Below, piece by piece: positions 45,280 to 56,100 of a stretch of DNA of 64,000 nucleotides. Source of the stretch: Megalobrama amblycephala. Taxonomy: Eukaryota; Chordata; Actinopteri; Cypriniformes; Xenocyprididae. The notes under the pieces were generated by a model. The model saw only the letters and a program-made list of their open reading frames with translations. It made no database searches and was not told the DNA's origin. The translations under genes and the position numbers were made by a program. Within the stretch, counting starts at the first letter, position 1, and each line of letters begins with the position of its first letter. The stretch is taken from positions 58,354,147-58,418,146 of the forward strand of contig NC_063050.1 of the NCBI RefSeq assembly GCF_018812025.1. Reading direction: 5' to 3'.

Positions 45280-46203
45280 AGGGTTAGTTCACCTAAAAAT
45301 TAAAATTCTGTCATTAATTACTCACCCTCATGTCGTTCCACACCCGTAAGACCTTCATTCATCTTCAGAACACAAATTAAGATATTTTTGATGAAATCTG
45401 AAAGGTATATCAAGGTCCAGAAAGGAACTAAAGACATCGTTAAAACAGTCATGTGACTGCAGTGGATCAACCTTAAAGTACACATGAAATCAAAATTGAC
45501 TTATTTATTTTGTTAGCTCAAATTGCTAGTTTTGTGGTGAACAATTCATTCATGCAAGTCAATCCCAGATGAGAAATATGGGTCTTATCTAGTGAAACCA
45601 TCGCTCATTTTCTGAAAAAAATTGAACATTATATAAGTTTTAACCTTAAATGCTCATCATGAACTAGCTCTCTTCTTCTTCTCCTCTATTTGAATTCCGG
45701 CAGTGTAGACACTGCTAAGCGTATTACTGCCCTCCACAGGCCAAAGTTTGAACTAATTGTTATATACTATTGAACTAGCATATTGCATATAAAAATTAGT
45801 TCAAACTTTGACCTGTGGAGGGCAGTATTACGCTTAGCAGAGTATACACTGCTGGAATTCTAATAGAGAAGAAGAACAGAGCTAGTTCAAAATGAGCATT
45901 TCTGGTTAAAACGTATATAATTTTCAATTTTTTTTCAGAAAATGAGCGATGGTTTCACTAGACAAGACCCTTATTTCTCATCTGGGATTGTGTTTAACAA
46001 TTTGAAGCTGCAGTGAAACTAATTTTGACCTTCAACTGTTTGGTGCCCATTGAAGTCTACTATAAGGAGAATAATCCTGGAATGTTTTCATCAAAAACTT
46101 TAATTTCTTTTCGACTGAAGAAAGAAAGACATGGACATCTTGGATGACATGGGGGTGAGTAAATTATCAGAAAAAGTTTATTTTAAAAGTGGACTAATCC
46201 TTT
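45280..46203. mobile_element. TTAA-type DNA element (agggatagttcaccc family) with foldback inside
   Basis: The left agggttagttcacct and right aagtggactaatcctt are diverged forms of the ends seen perfectly at 56101-56679. The right end abuts TTAA (46202-46205); the left has ttac. The subterminal tcattaattactcaccctca block is typical of this abundant cyprinid family. Confidence 0.75.
45580..45990. repeat. Foldback element with about 180-bp arms
   Basis: Left arm about 45581-45765 (atgagaaatatgggtcttat onward) and right arm about 45790-45985 are inverted copies: catcgctcattttctg, tactgccctccacaggcc and agtttgaactaat recur inverted. Inserted in the TTAA element. Confidence 0.85.
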
Positions 46204-46221
46204 AATTACTTGAGGACTGTG

Positions 46222-46543
46222 TGTTGCAGGCCCCGCCTCCAGAGACCCGTCAGACAGATTACTGTCCCTGTGAAAACAGGATAAAATAAAAAGACAGAGA
46301 GAGTCGTGTCAGCTCCTTCACTGCTCCTCTGTTGGTGTGAGGAAGCATGCGCAGTTCACCAGTCCATTCGCGACTCCCGGGCAAGAATATCAAAATAAGA
46401 GTCCTTTTTTTCTGTCCATATAAACCAATATACATTTGACAGTTTGCACACTGCATAAAAAAATAAGATAATCATTGAACTTATATACAGATTTCACAGA
46501 AAAATAAAAAACACAAATGTATACATACTTTGTGTGTATCACA
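46222..46543 (-). repeat. 3' LTR of element 2 (in element orientation)
   Basis: Preceded in element orientation by the purine stretch gtcagggagag (46544-46554), the probable polypurine tract. Confidence 0.92.
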
Positions 46544-46603
46544 CTCTCCCTGACAAAATAAGAAAAGCTCCAGTGATCAACCTCCTACCTCCTATATGTG
46601 CAA

Positions 46604-47149
46604 TCAACACACAGACACAGTGAAATTGTAAGGTAAGTATGTGTGAGGAGTGTATGAATTGGTATAACCAATTTGTGGTAGGCAACTATTTATACCCCAA
46701 ACAGGTATGTGTGTGATTGGGTAAGCTGTCACTGCATTAAGTGTTGGGTATGGCTGTAACACAGGCTGACCAAAGGTGTCATAAGTGTAAATCTGTCTTG
46801 GCCTTTTCTCCCTCGTAGACCTTCTTACTGCAGCTTCACTCCCTTCACTTGGACTTGCTACTCTCTCTGGCTCGACAAAAGCAGCTGCTTCCCTCTCCTC
46901 ATCCACATCGTCATCCACAGGTGGTACCAGGTAAGTATTTGGTTTTCTTTCTGACAAATTTTCCAGTACCCTAGATTCCTCCCTTCTGTGTATTTGATTG
47001 TATTCTTCCCTTACAGGTATTCGCTCAGGTAGACGGCTATTCCCTGGTTCTGTCCAGCTGCCTGGGATTCTCAACCAGTATCCTCCTCCGCTATTTTCTT
47101 CATCCGAGTCTGTCGTGTCACTGTTTCTGATGCTTTCTTTGATGGGTGT
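46604..47149 (-). pseudogene. C-terminal pol extension of element 2
   Basis: Same frame as integrase after another stop. Pro/Glu/Arg-rich, with STREKRPRQIYTYD near 46800 and a Pro/Tyr-rich end. No membrane span or Env motif, so it is a pol tail rather than an envelope. Confidence 0.65.
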
Positions 47150-48690
47150 CTAACTTCTTGTCTTTCTCTGTTTTCCAGCTTCCTGCGATCGAGGTGTCAA
47201 TGTGGGAGCTTCCACAGGTAAGTCATTGACCAGCAGTAGTAGGTTCTGGTGCAGCGTCCGGGTTTTATTATTGTCTCCATTCTCAGGATGAACTACATAG
47301 ACTGGGTTATCGGAGACTTGACCCTTCACCACGTAGACCACTTTTTCCCAGTAGGATCGTAACTTCCCTGGACCCCCTCGTTCTCCAAGGTTTCTGACGA
47401 GCACTCGGTCTCCCGCTTTCAGTAGCACTCCTCTGGCTTTTCGGTTGTATTGAGCCTTCCCTCTCGCACTTGCTTGACGACTGTTTCCTTCAGCGATCTT
47501 GTATGCCTCTGCCATTCGTGCCGCCCACTGATTTGCATACCCCTTTGGTGTGACTCCATCCGTTGGCTCCACCAGGCCGAAGATCAGGTCAACTGGAAGG
47601 TGAGGATGCCGCCCGTACAACAGGTAAAAGGGGGAATACCCAGTAGACTCGTGCCGCGTGCAGTTGTAGGCATGCACAATTTGAGGTAAGTGCTCTTTCC
47701 ACCTTTCTTTTTCTTTGTCTGCCAGTGTCCTCAACATCTGTAGTAGAGTCCGATTTAACCTCTCCACTGGGTTTCCTTGGGGGTGGTATGGTGACGTTCG
47801 AGAGTGGCCGATTCCCGCAAACTGTTGGAGAGTGCGAAACAGTTAGTTCTCAAACTCATGGCCCTGGTCGTGATGTAATTTGGCCGGATATCCAAAGCGT
47901 GGAATGTAATCTTGGAACAAGCGTTCAGCTGTAGTCCGTCCGACTTGCTCTTGGTTGGGTAAGATGGGGGAACCTTGTGAAATGGTCCATGACGACCAGG
48001 ATATATTCATATCCTCCATGGCTCGGCTCAAGGTGCAGGTAGTCAATGCAGACCAGTTCCATAGGTGTGTGTGTGTTGTGATGCTACCCATGGATGCTCG
48101 AACATGTACAGTTGGTTTCTTTTGTTTTATACACAGGCACTTTCTGGTCACATATTCTTCCACTTCAACTTTCACGTATGGCCAGTAGAACCGTTCTCTC
48201 GCCAGGCTCAGCACACGCTCTGTACCCACATGTCCCTTCTTGTCATGGAGGTGCTCGAGTGCCAGCTTTTTGTACTTGCTCGGCAAGACCAGCTGTTTTC
48301 TCTCCCTCGTTCTTCGATATAGGATTCCTCCCTCAAGATGTAGCTTGTTCCACTCATACATCAGCTTTCTGCTGGTTCCTGTCAAACCTCCCCTCATCTC
48401 ATCTGTGAGAGTGACACCATCCTCCTTCCATTGTCTCACTTGAGAGATTACAGAATCTTCTTTCTGGGCTTGAATCAGTTCATCTGGTCCTATTGTTGGC
48501 AACCAGGTGGTAGGTTGACATGGTTCATCCTCCCCAGAAGACATATACAGGGCAGCGACCCAGGCCACGTCCTTCATCTTTGACGAATGACTGCCCTCCC
48601 ATGCTGCTTGTAGGTAGCTCTTCTGTGCACTCTGATGCATATACTTCGATGTCCAGAGGAAGACGAGACAAGGTATCTGCATCGATGTTG
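47150..48690 (-). pseudogene. Integrase of element 2 with an out-of-frame stretch and a stop
   Basis: The zinc-binding part lies near 48250-48130 (EHLHDKKGHVGTERVLSLAR, RKCLCIKQKK). Between about 48065 and 47950 the residues are out of register for a Gypsy core. Family-like sequence resumes at [19 protein letters not shown] and HHDQGHEFEN, so two compensating frameshifts are likely. A TAA at about 47840 interrupts the core. The Glu region ([14 protein letters not shown]) and the GPY/F-like tail follow to 47150. Confidence 0.85.
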
Positions 48691-49190
48691 ACTTTCCCTG
48701 GCCGGTACTTCACGTCGAACCGGAAGTCAGACAGCTCCCCGACCCACCGATGGCCTACTGCGTTGAGCTTTGCTGTGCTCATCACGTATGTCAGGGGGTT
48801 GTTGTCGGTGTACACTGTGAAGTTTGGGGCGTAGAACAGGTAGTCCTGGAACTTCTCGCACACTGCCCACTTCAATGCAATGAACTCAAGTTTGCCACTG
48901 TGTAATCGGTAATTCCTCTCTGTCGTTGTCAGTGTTCTGGACCCATATCCTATTACTCTCAACCTCCCGTCTTGTCGCTGATATAGGATGGCCCCTAGGC
49001 CCCTTTCAGATGCGTCAGTGTGGAGCGTGAAGGGTAAGTTGAAGTCCGGATATGCCAGTATAGGTGGGCTTACTAACATACCAATTAGTTCTTTCAGGAT
49101 CTGTTGGTGGTCCCTGGTCCATTCTACTGGAGATCTGGAAGGAACTTGTGGGCCTTTAGCTTTCTTCTTGCTGTGAGTGTCCCGTGTTGT
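48525..49190 (-). pseudogene. RNase H of element 2
   Basis: LHTDASERGLGAIL, KLEFIALKWAV, VYTDNNPLTYV and DADTLSRLP give the D-E-D-D RNase H pattern of Gypsy elements. Upstream connection residues are in the same frame to about 49180 without a start. It degrades RNA in RNA-DNA hybrids. Confidence 0.88.
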
Positions 49191-49191
49191 C

Positions 49192-50268
49192 TCAGGCTAC
49201 TCCTTCGGCTGACACTAGCCGTCCCACGTACCTGACTTCACACCGGAACAGTTCACACTTATCAGGTTTCAGCTTTACACCGTGATGCTGGAGGACCCTC
49301 AATACTCTACGGATACTCTCAACATGTTCTTCAAAGGACCTCGCATAGCATAAGACGTCATCTAAATACGGGATACAGCACTCATCCCTGAGCGAATCAA
49401 GCATTTCTTCCATACTGCGTTGGAAGGCAGCAGGCGCATTGGACAATCCGAAGGGAATCCGGACCCACTCATGAAGCCCCCAGGGTGTTATGAATGCTGT
49501 CATGTGTCTGGATCCTTCTGCAATGTACCCCTGATGGTACGCTTTGCCTTGGTCGAGAATGCTGAACCAAGAGTAGCCCCCAAGAGTGTCAATCAGATCC
49601 TGGATCCTAGGCAATGGATGACGGTCAGGGATGGTTTTCCTGTTCAAGAGACGGTAATCAACACAAAGCCTCAGCTTGCCATCTTTCTTGTGGACACAGA
49701 CTACTGGAGCAGCGTATGGTGACTTTGATTTAACGATCCATCCTTTTGCTAGAAGATCTTGTATGTAGCTCTTCACCTCATTAAACAAGGGTTTTGGTAC
49801 TGAGGAATACGCCCTCTGAACTGGGATGTCATCCTTCTGTGTGATTGGCATTTGCAAGGTGGGAATGCATCCAATGTCATTATCATCTCTGCTAAAAGCA
49901 CCAGACTCCTCATACAAAATTCTTTGAACTACCTCTCGTTGGCTTTCTTTCAGATGGTCCAGGTTGACAGGTGGGTGCCACAACAATTTTGCCTCATCTT
50001 CTCGAGTGGTCACAGTTTGGATCGTTGCCGTCTGCCTCGGCTCACTTGTTTTTCCAGACTCCGCTACTATCCTCTCAATTCTTTGTAAAGTTCCAATCAC
50101 TGTGCCACGGGGCAGGGTCACATCAACCACTGTGTTATTTCCGATGGGTATGGAAACACAAGGGTCACTTTGGGGCTGTATTTCTAAGAGTCCCTCCCCA
50201 ATGTCCAACAATCTTAAATGATCACTATTTTCATGAGGCTCAAACAAGACCACAGAGTCAGACTGTGC
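49192..50268 (-). pseudogene. pol: Reverse transcriptase of element 2
   Basis: Motifs: [37 protein letters not shown], catalytic [11 protein letters not shown] and the [11 protein letters not shown] thumb. The frame stops at 49192 and RNase H follows in another frame, so a frameshift lies between about 49080 and 49192. Confidence 0.9.
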
Positions 50269-50407
50269 TGTTGTGGCAAAAATTAGTTGACATCACTAAT
50301 AAGAGACAAACCTTAGAAAATTCTCTTTATAAAGATTTAATTTCTTGCAACAAAGAGTCCACAGTCGACACAACCATACAATGCCAACTGAGGACACAAA
50401 AGAACTG
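50269..50407 (-). repeat. Truncated 3' LTR of the endogenous retrovirus
   Basis: Matches 55372-55525 but lacks about 15 internal bases (near 50392), and breaks off after aactgaggacacaaaagaac. The adjoining sequence is integrase coding, so U3, env and most of integrase were lost. Confidence 0.85.
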
Positions 50408-50855
50408 AGGACACATGGTCTTGCCCATGGAGGCATTTAGCGTAATGAGAGAAAAAATGTCGGGGTAAACAAGGCTTGCCATCCACGCTCATCCACACAT
50501 CATTCTCAAGTTTGCAGCCACAATGTCTCCACAGGTTCTTCTCCGCTGCTGTAGCAAATGCCTGCATACTCTGTATAGAAGTCAAAGCATTTGTGTTAGT
50601 TTCAGATAATAAAATGCATTCTGGTTCCTTTGACTGCTGTGCTGCCACGGCCTTTGCAGCCATATCTGCTCTTCTGTTTCCTGTTGAAATGAAATCTTTG
50701 TTGTTAGTATGCGCTGCGCATTTACAGATGGCAAGTTGTTTTGGCAAGAGAATTGCGTCTAGAAGAGTAGACACAAGAGAAGCATTTAGAATTGGCCGGC
50801 CATCAGATTTCAAAAAAATTTCTATGTTTCCATAAAGCCCCAAAATCATGTGCAA
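50406..50855 (-). pseudogene. RNase H end and integrase N-terminus, truncated
   Basis: Contains the NRRADMAAK end of RNase H and the start of integrase with an HHCC-like zinc region (HFFSHYAKCLHGQDHVS). Coding then runs into the truncated LTR at about 50406. The integrase core and env are absent. Confidence 0.75.
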
Positions 50856-51144
50856 CCCCGAACGCGTATCGTGAATTTGTGTAAATCGTTACACTTTTAC
50901 CCTCCATAAGCTTGCATGCTTCTGCCAGGGCTACGAGCTCCGCCGCTTGAGCTGAAAAATTTGATGCCAATGTGCCAGATGTCAATGTTTCAAATTCAGT
51001 GGTCACCGCGTAACCAACTTTGTTCAGGCCTGTCTGTGGATCTCTGGATGCAGAGCCATCCACAAACAGGATATGCTCACTGTTTTCGAGCAGTGTGTCC
51101 GAAAGGTCAGGGCACGGGGTACATATCTGTTCGAGTGCGGTCAA
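50803..51144 (-). pseudogene. Retroviral RNase H with altered catalytic residue
   Basis: FVDGSASRD (first Asp) and AQAAELVALAEA (Glu) are intact, but the third catalytic position reads YTNSRYAFG where the family has YTDSRYAFG. The last Asp is in the next fragment (NRRADMAAKAVA, within 50406-50855), separated by a frame change near 50810-50850. Confidence 0.82.
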
Positions 51145-51827
51145 TCAGCAGTGATGTTCCTCCCCATCCTCCTCTGTTTGAAGGAGATTGGCAGGATTCA
51201 GCACTGTGCAACGCTTGACTGTGATGTTTGGCATATCTAGCAAAATTGTTTGATACCTCAGCCATCGTGCTGTTGACAAATGTGATGTCTTCTTTTCCTG
51301 CAAAATCATGGAAACAGCATGCGGAACCATTAATGTCATGTCAGAATACCCCACAAATTCTCTAGAGGCCATCACAGCCTGTTCAGAAGCTGCCACGGCC
51401 CTTAGACAATGCGGCAGGCCTGCTGCTACTGGATCTAATTTGCCAGAGAAATAACCCACTGGTCGCATTCTGTCTCCATGTAGCTGCAAAAGAACAGAAG
51501 ACATGAACCCATTTTTTCATCTACCATTTGGACAAATGGTTTAGTTGGTACAGGCAGGCCTAATGTGGGGGCTGTGGCGAGCTGCGCTTTCATGTCTGCA
51601 AAAGCCTTCTCAGCCTCCCCCGTCCAATTAATCTTACCACATGACTTCAACTCCTTCCTGTTGTCAGGGATCTCAGGGGTTGCTCAAGAATCGCATAATT
51701 GGGAATGAATGTTCTGCAATAAGAGCACATTCCAAAAATGACAACATTTGTTTCTTTGTGGTTGGTTTTGGTACCTCAGTTATTGCCTGCACCCGTTTTC
51801 CAAACAGTGATTTAGTGTTTGTAGATA

Positions 51828-52697
51828 TTACATAACCCAAAAATGTGACTTGTTTTTTTTTTTTACAAATTGTAGCTTACTTTTACTGACCTTGTGACCT
51901 TCCTGTGCCAAATGCTGCAGCAAGGTCACAGTGTCTTTCACACATGTTGTTTCATCTTTTGCACAAATCAAAATATCGTCAACATATTGAAGCAAAGCTG
52001 ATCCAGGTGTCAGAGTCACATTTTCAAGGCTTCGTCTGAGTGCTACATTGTAAATTGTTGGTGATTCACAATATCCCTGACACAATCTTGTAAAAGTGTA
52101 CCCTTTCCCTTTGAAATTAAATGCAAACCAATATGCACAGTCTTTGTCCACTGGTACGCTAAAGAAGGCATTCGGCAAATCTACCACTGAAAAGAATGTG
52201 GCGCTCTGTGGAATTTGTGACAAGATTGTGTAGGGATTTGTAAGTGTAGCAGCTCTCGCTCTGACAGCTGAATTCACAGTTTGCAGGTCCTGAACAAAAC
52301 GCCATTCAGTGGGCTGACCTTTGTCTCTTATCTTTTTCACAGGAAAGATGGGAGTACGCACCGGTGAGGTGTCACATGGAACAATTACGCCTTCTTTTAA
52401 CAATGATTCAAAAACTGGTTCTATGCCCAAAATTGCCTCCGTTTTCAATGGATATTGTGGTTGGCAAGGTCTATAATCAGATTTTGGAGTAATTATCACC
52501 GGTTCGCACCCTTTAATCAGTCCCACATCATACTTGTGCTTTGCCCACAACTCATCAGGCACTTCTGCCAGTGCAGGGTGTATGTCCAAAGCACAAATAT
52601 TTGTCATACAGTCATTTTCATGTGTGTGTTTGTCAATGGTGGTTAAAATCCGCTTCACCTCAATTTCATGCTTGCAATCAGATTTAAAAGCCCTCAA
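51828..52697 (-). pseudogene. pol: Retroviral reverse transcriptase
   Basis: Motifs in order: YPLKTEAILGIEPVFESLL, WRFVQDLQTVN, FSVVDLPNAFFSVPV, YTFTRLCQGYCESPTIYN and the catalytic LLQYVDDILICA. YVDD and the LPNAFFSVPV style are retroviral (gamma/epsilon-like). The frame breaks near an A-run at 51853 (KKKNK). The connection domain continues in fragments 51145-51650. Confidence 0.88.
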
Positions 52698-52699
52698 TT

Positions 52700-53600
52700 T
52701 CCCACTTTAAAAGCCCTCAATTTCCCACTCTAAAGTCTCATCGACCTTCTCCCAGTCATCTGTTTCAACACAGTGCTTCACAAACACTCCCATGTCACCC
52801 CAGGCCTGTGTATTTTTCTTTGAAATTGATATGTGCGGCACACACTCTCCTGCTATCAAATAGAGAGAAAGCTTTTTTTCTGATAAGCCTACTGAAATCG
52901 CACACATTTTCTCAGTCCAAATCATTTGATCAAGTTTCAAAGTGTCTTTCTCTTGTTCAAACCATTGTTTTTCATAAAATTGATCTCATTCTGTTGCGAC
53001 ATGTGACGTGCAATGCAAATTGTCAGGCATCATAAAATCTGTACCAAATGACAGCGTTCTATTTTTTCCCAATTCACAGATTGTTTTTGCCCACTCAGTT
53101 TCAGTTATGTGCCATTTGTAAACCCATTTTGGTTCTGTTTTCAAATACATTTGCTCACCCTCTCTCACTACAATGCCCGACGGATCTGCAACCATTACCA
53201 AATTTAATTTGCACATTAAATCTCAGCCCAGAAGGGGTAACTGGGCATGTTTTTGAAGTTAAAAATGCATGCTTCAGCACGTGGCTCCCTTCAGTCTCTC
53301 ACTTTAGTGGCACAGTGAACCATTCTGTTATATAATGTCCTGATACAGACAAAGAACCATGCGTTTTGTTTGTTAGCACTGGTTCACATGGCAAGTCACA
53401 TGATCGCAAAACAGATCGGGTTGCCCCTGAGTCTACCAAAACATGAAATCATTGTCCCTTCAACTATCAGGGGATATTCAGGCATGTTTAAAAATCCCTT
53501 ACTGCTATACATAATCAAACATTTGTCAAAATCTTCTTTGTTTGTTTCAGAAACACACAAAGAGGTGCAAGCTTTTTTTTCATTGCGGAGAGCATTATCA
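52700..53600 (-). pseudogene. Retroviral protease region, broken
   Basis: The aspartic protease motif DSGATRSVL is readable on the - strand around 53405-53433, in a different frame from the preceding LIVEGT segment. Further fragments of the pro-pol junction lie in 52707-52940 and 52986-53216. Several frame changes and stops. Confidence 0.7.
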
Positions 53601-53730
53601 GTGCATGTGTTCAGGTGTGGGTGCGTGTGTGTGTGTGTGATATTAGTAAATGTGTACTTCCCTTTGCGGCGGTTTTTGCATCCTTGGCCGTGGTCCACCC
53701 GATCTCCTCCTGCTCTCCGCATCCTTTTTC

Positions 53731-54381
53731 TCAGTCAGCCTTTCGCAGTTCAGGGCAGTTTATTGCCCAATGTCCGTCCATTTTGCACTTCCTGCATCTC
53801 ATGCACTCATGAACAATGTGGTCGCCAGCTCCGCACAGATAACAGCCATTTTTGTCTGAATTGTGTGTCCCCATAACCTCCACCATAGGTGCTGTGATGC
53901 TCACCCGCAATTCTTTCGCAGTTCTGTCCCAGTTCTTTCTTTTCTCCGGATGCGGGATCTCGAATTCTTCCTCTTCCTCTTCCTCTTCCTCTTCCTCACC
54001 GCTTTCTGAGTGGGTATCAGGATTCAGACTGAAGTCCCCGTCTAACTCCAGTGCTCTGGCTAGTGCATGTGTGTTGGAACGTAAAACATATGATCGGGCA
54101 CCTTTCTTTCTTTGCTTCATCTTCCGGATCGCTAGTCTCTTTCTCCTTCCGGACGGCAGTGTTTCTTTGCCCCGGAAGCTTTCAGCTGCGTGCGCCCCCT
54201 CTGCTGTTGGCTCAGCTTCGCATGCTCTTCCTTCTGTTGACTGTTCAGCTGTGCATGCTCCCTCTTCTCTCAGCTCAGCGGCGCGTGCTCCCCCGTCTCT
54301 GTGCTGGGGAGCTGGAGTTGGTTTGGCTGGTAGAATTGGTTGGTTCGGTGGGAACGGAGAACAGTCGAGATCGGAGTCCAC
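53731..54381 (-). pseudogene. Retroviral gag fragment with two zinc knuckles
   Basis: A 216-codon frame beginning at GTG, with no ATG. The N-terminal part is Ala/Glu-rich and repetitive, followed by a basic segment, a run of eleven or so Glu encoded by a tcc/ttc repeat (about 53965-54000), and two canonical CX2CX4HX4C knuckles: CYLCGAGDHIVHEC and CRKCKMDGHWAINC. No recognisable capsid domain or major homology region, so matrix/capsid parts are missing or too diverged. The knuckles would package RNA. Confidence 0.78.
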
Positions 54382-54399
54382 TTTCAGGCCTTGGAGCTT

Positions 54400-55350
54400 C
54401 GCATTGGGATAAATTGTGTAGCTCAGCGGTGTTTCATGTGGAAAACCACAAGCATAAGATGTGTTAGTAATAGTAATCTCATTCTGTGGAGGCGCAATCG
54501 CCTTTTCTTCACTTTTCTTTCTTCAACATTCTTCTTTCCCTATTATCTGCCTCTTCTACCCAGCAATTAATTGTTTTCTCACATTTCCCACATGCATGTT
54601 TTTTTTTTTTTTTTTTAATTTTTTTTTTTTTTTTTAGCACAACCCTTTGTTATGTCACTCCCTTCTTTGATCGACAATTTTACCATTTTCAACCTTGTAC
54701 TACTAAGTGTTTCTTCTTTTGGGAAATCATGATATTTGATCAACTTTTCTATATCTTGCATGCATCTTTGGCCATATAATTTTCTCATTTGACAAAATAC
54801 CGTTGTCTTGTGCTTTGGGATTTCCCCATATTGGCAGTCTGATTCTGTGGCTTTTCGCGCGCGCTACTAATCTGTTGGACGTCTCCGTACAGATCTGATC
54901 TCTTCACCCAAGATCAGCCGGGCGGACACTCTCAATAGTGCCCTATTCGGGACCGCACACAACTCAGTCCCCGGACTGCACACAACTCAGTCCCTCTTAT
55001 TCGCCCACGTGATTTCAGTCCTTTTTTTTTTTTTTTACCTCGTAAGAAACATCAATTCACGCTGCATTTGCCACCGATTCAGACTCCCCTTATGGTTTAT
55101 CCCTATCAATTCAATTTTCAATTTAACCAAATTCTATTTAGAAATTCTCCCCCTAAATTTTCTAAGTTTGTCTCTTACCAGAAGCGCCCGTTGCCGTCTC
55201 GGGTTCGTTTTCTCTTGATTCCAGTGGTCGTCCTTCTGGACCTACACAGCGTCGGTCCCTCGTCCCTGAATCTAAACGGGGTTAGGGCTGACTTGGGTCA
55301 GGATTGCAGGTCACCGGTGCTCTCCAGGTCCAGAAGGTCCGTCCAAGGAA
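54400..55350 (-). other. Leader region of the endogenous retrovirus
   Basis: About 950 bases between primer site and gag fragment, with long T-runs (54599-54636, 55021-55036) and no credible frame on the - strand. If a full gag once began here it is unreadable now. Confidence 0.5.
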
Positions 55351-55367
55351 TCCCTCTTCTGACACCA
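55351..55367 (-). other. Primer binding site, tRNA-Leu type
   Basis: On the - strand tggtgtcagaagaggga, four bases after the LTR. It matches the 3' end of leucine tRNAs (complement of tctgacacca). Confidence 0.8.
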
Positions 55368-55371
55368 AAAT

Positions 55372-55875
55372 TGTTGTGGCAAAAATTAGTTGACATCACT
55401 AATAAGAGACAAACCTTAGAAAATTCTCTTTATAAAGATTTAATTTTTTGCAAGAAAGAGTCCACAGTCGACACAACCATACAATGTCTGCCCCGAGTGT
55501 GAACTGAGGACACAAAAGAACCCACAAACATTTATACCCCCAATGTTTGAGCAACTCTCCTCAGTATTTTTTCATACAGGGTAAAAGTAACAAGCACACA
55601 CACACAAATGGCCTCCCCTTCTGTCTTAGAACTAATTTAAATTAACAAGCAAGAGACACAATGGTCCCCCTTCTGCCTTAGAACTTATTTAAATTATCCG
55701 ACACCCTTAGTTTGGGAAAGCTCTCAGTTTGGGTGTCCCACCGTTACCCCCCTGGGTTTCAACAGACACTGTGTCTGTTGAGATCAGAGAGGTGTTTTGC
55801 ATAGCTGAAACAGATATTGACTTCTGTGTGAACTCAAACATAAATCTTCTTCTGTGATTAAATTTTTCCCCAACA
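55372..55875 (-). repeat. 5' LTR of the endogenous retrovirus, 504 bp
   Basis: In element orientation it begins tgttggggaaaa and ends gccacaaca. The first ~150 bp on the + strand recur at 50269-50407. Confidence 0.88.
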
Positions 55876-56096
55876 ATTTGAAGGGATTCTGCACTTCACC
55901 CAAGTCACCTGTCCTGCCCGGATAACTACCCCTCTTGGACCAACCTTCAAGTGCCCATCTCCATCATCATCTTCAGCAGCTTGGATCACCTCGACTAAAG
56001 TTAGTGCCTTTTCACGAGGGATATCAATGGCTCCAGCCAGTAGTGAGGTAAGTGTTGGCATCAGTTGTTCAGACTGCCCTTGAATTAGTACTTCAA
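55876..56096 (-). pseudogene. Middle pol fragment of element 2 between two insertions
   Basis: The 74 codons between the TTAA elements and the retrovirus continue the protease-reverse transcriptase linker (MPTLTSLLAGAIDIPREKA, GPRGVVIRAGQVTW). The frame is in register with 58203-58889 upstream and with 50268 downstream. Confidence 0.8.
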
Positions 56097-56100
56097 TTAA

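Larger units (their letters stand above)
50269..55875 (-). mobile_element. Truncated endogenous retrovirus (gamma/epsilon-like) inside element 2
   Basis: On the - strand: LTR (55372-55875), tRNA-Leu-type primer site, gag fragment with two zinc knuckles, protease, YVDD reverse transcriptase, RNase H and the start of integrase. A partial LTR follows (50269-about 50407). Most of integrase and all of env are missing, and the second LTR lacks its U3 part. No matching target duplication: atttg at the right edge, tgtgc at the left. The reverse transcriptase style is retroviral rather than Gypsy. Many stops and frameshifts make it defective. Confidence 0.87.

Noticed and set aside
46604..47149. Possible env for element 2
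   Set aside because: The frame continues from integrase, is Pro/Glu/Arg-rich and has no hydrophobic span.
47450..50835. Long plus-strand frames across 47450-50835
   Set aside because: They are antisense to element 2 pol and the retroviral RNase H/integrase; no motifs of their own.
53852..54570. Ser-rich plus-strand frames (up to 186 residues)
   Set aside because: Antisense of the retroviral gag; the Ser run is the reverse of the Glu-coding repeat.
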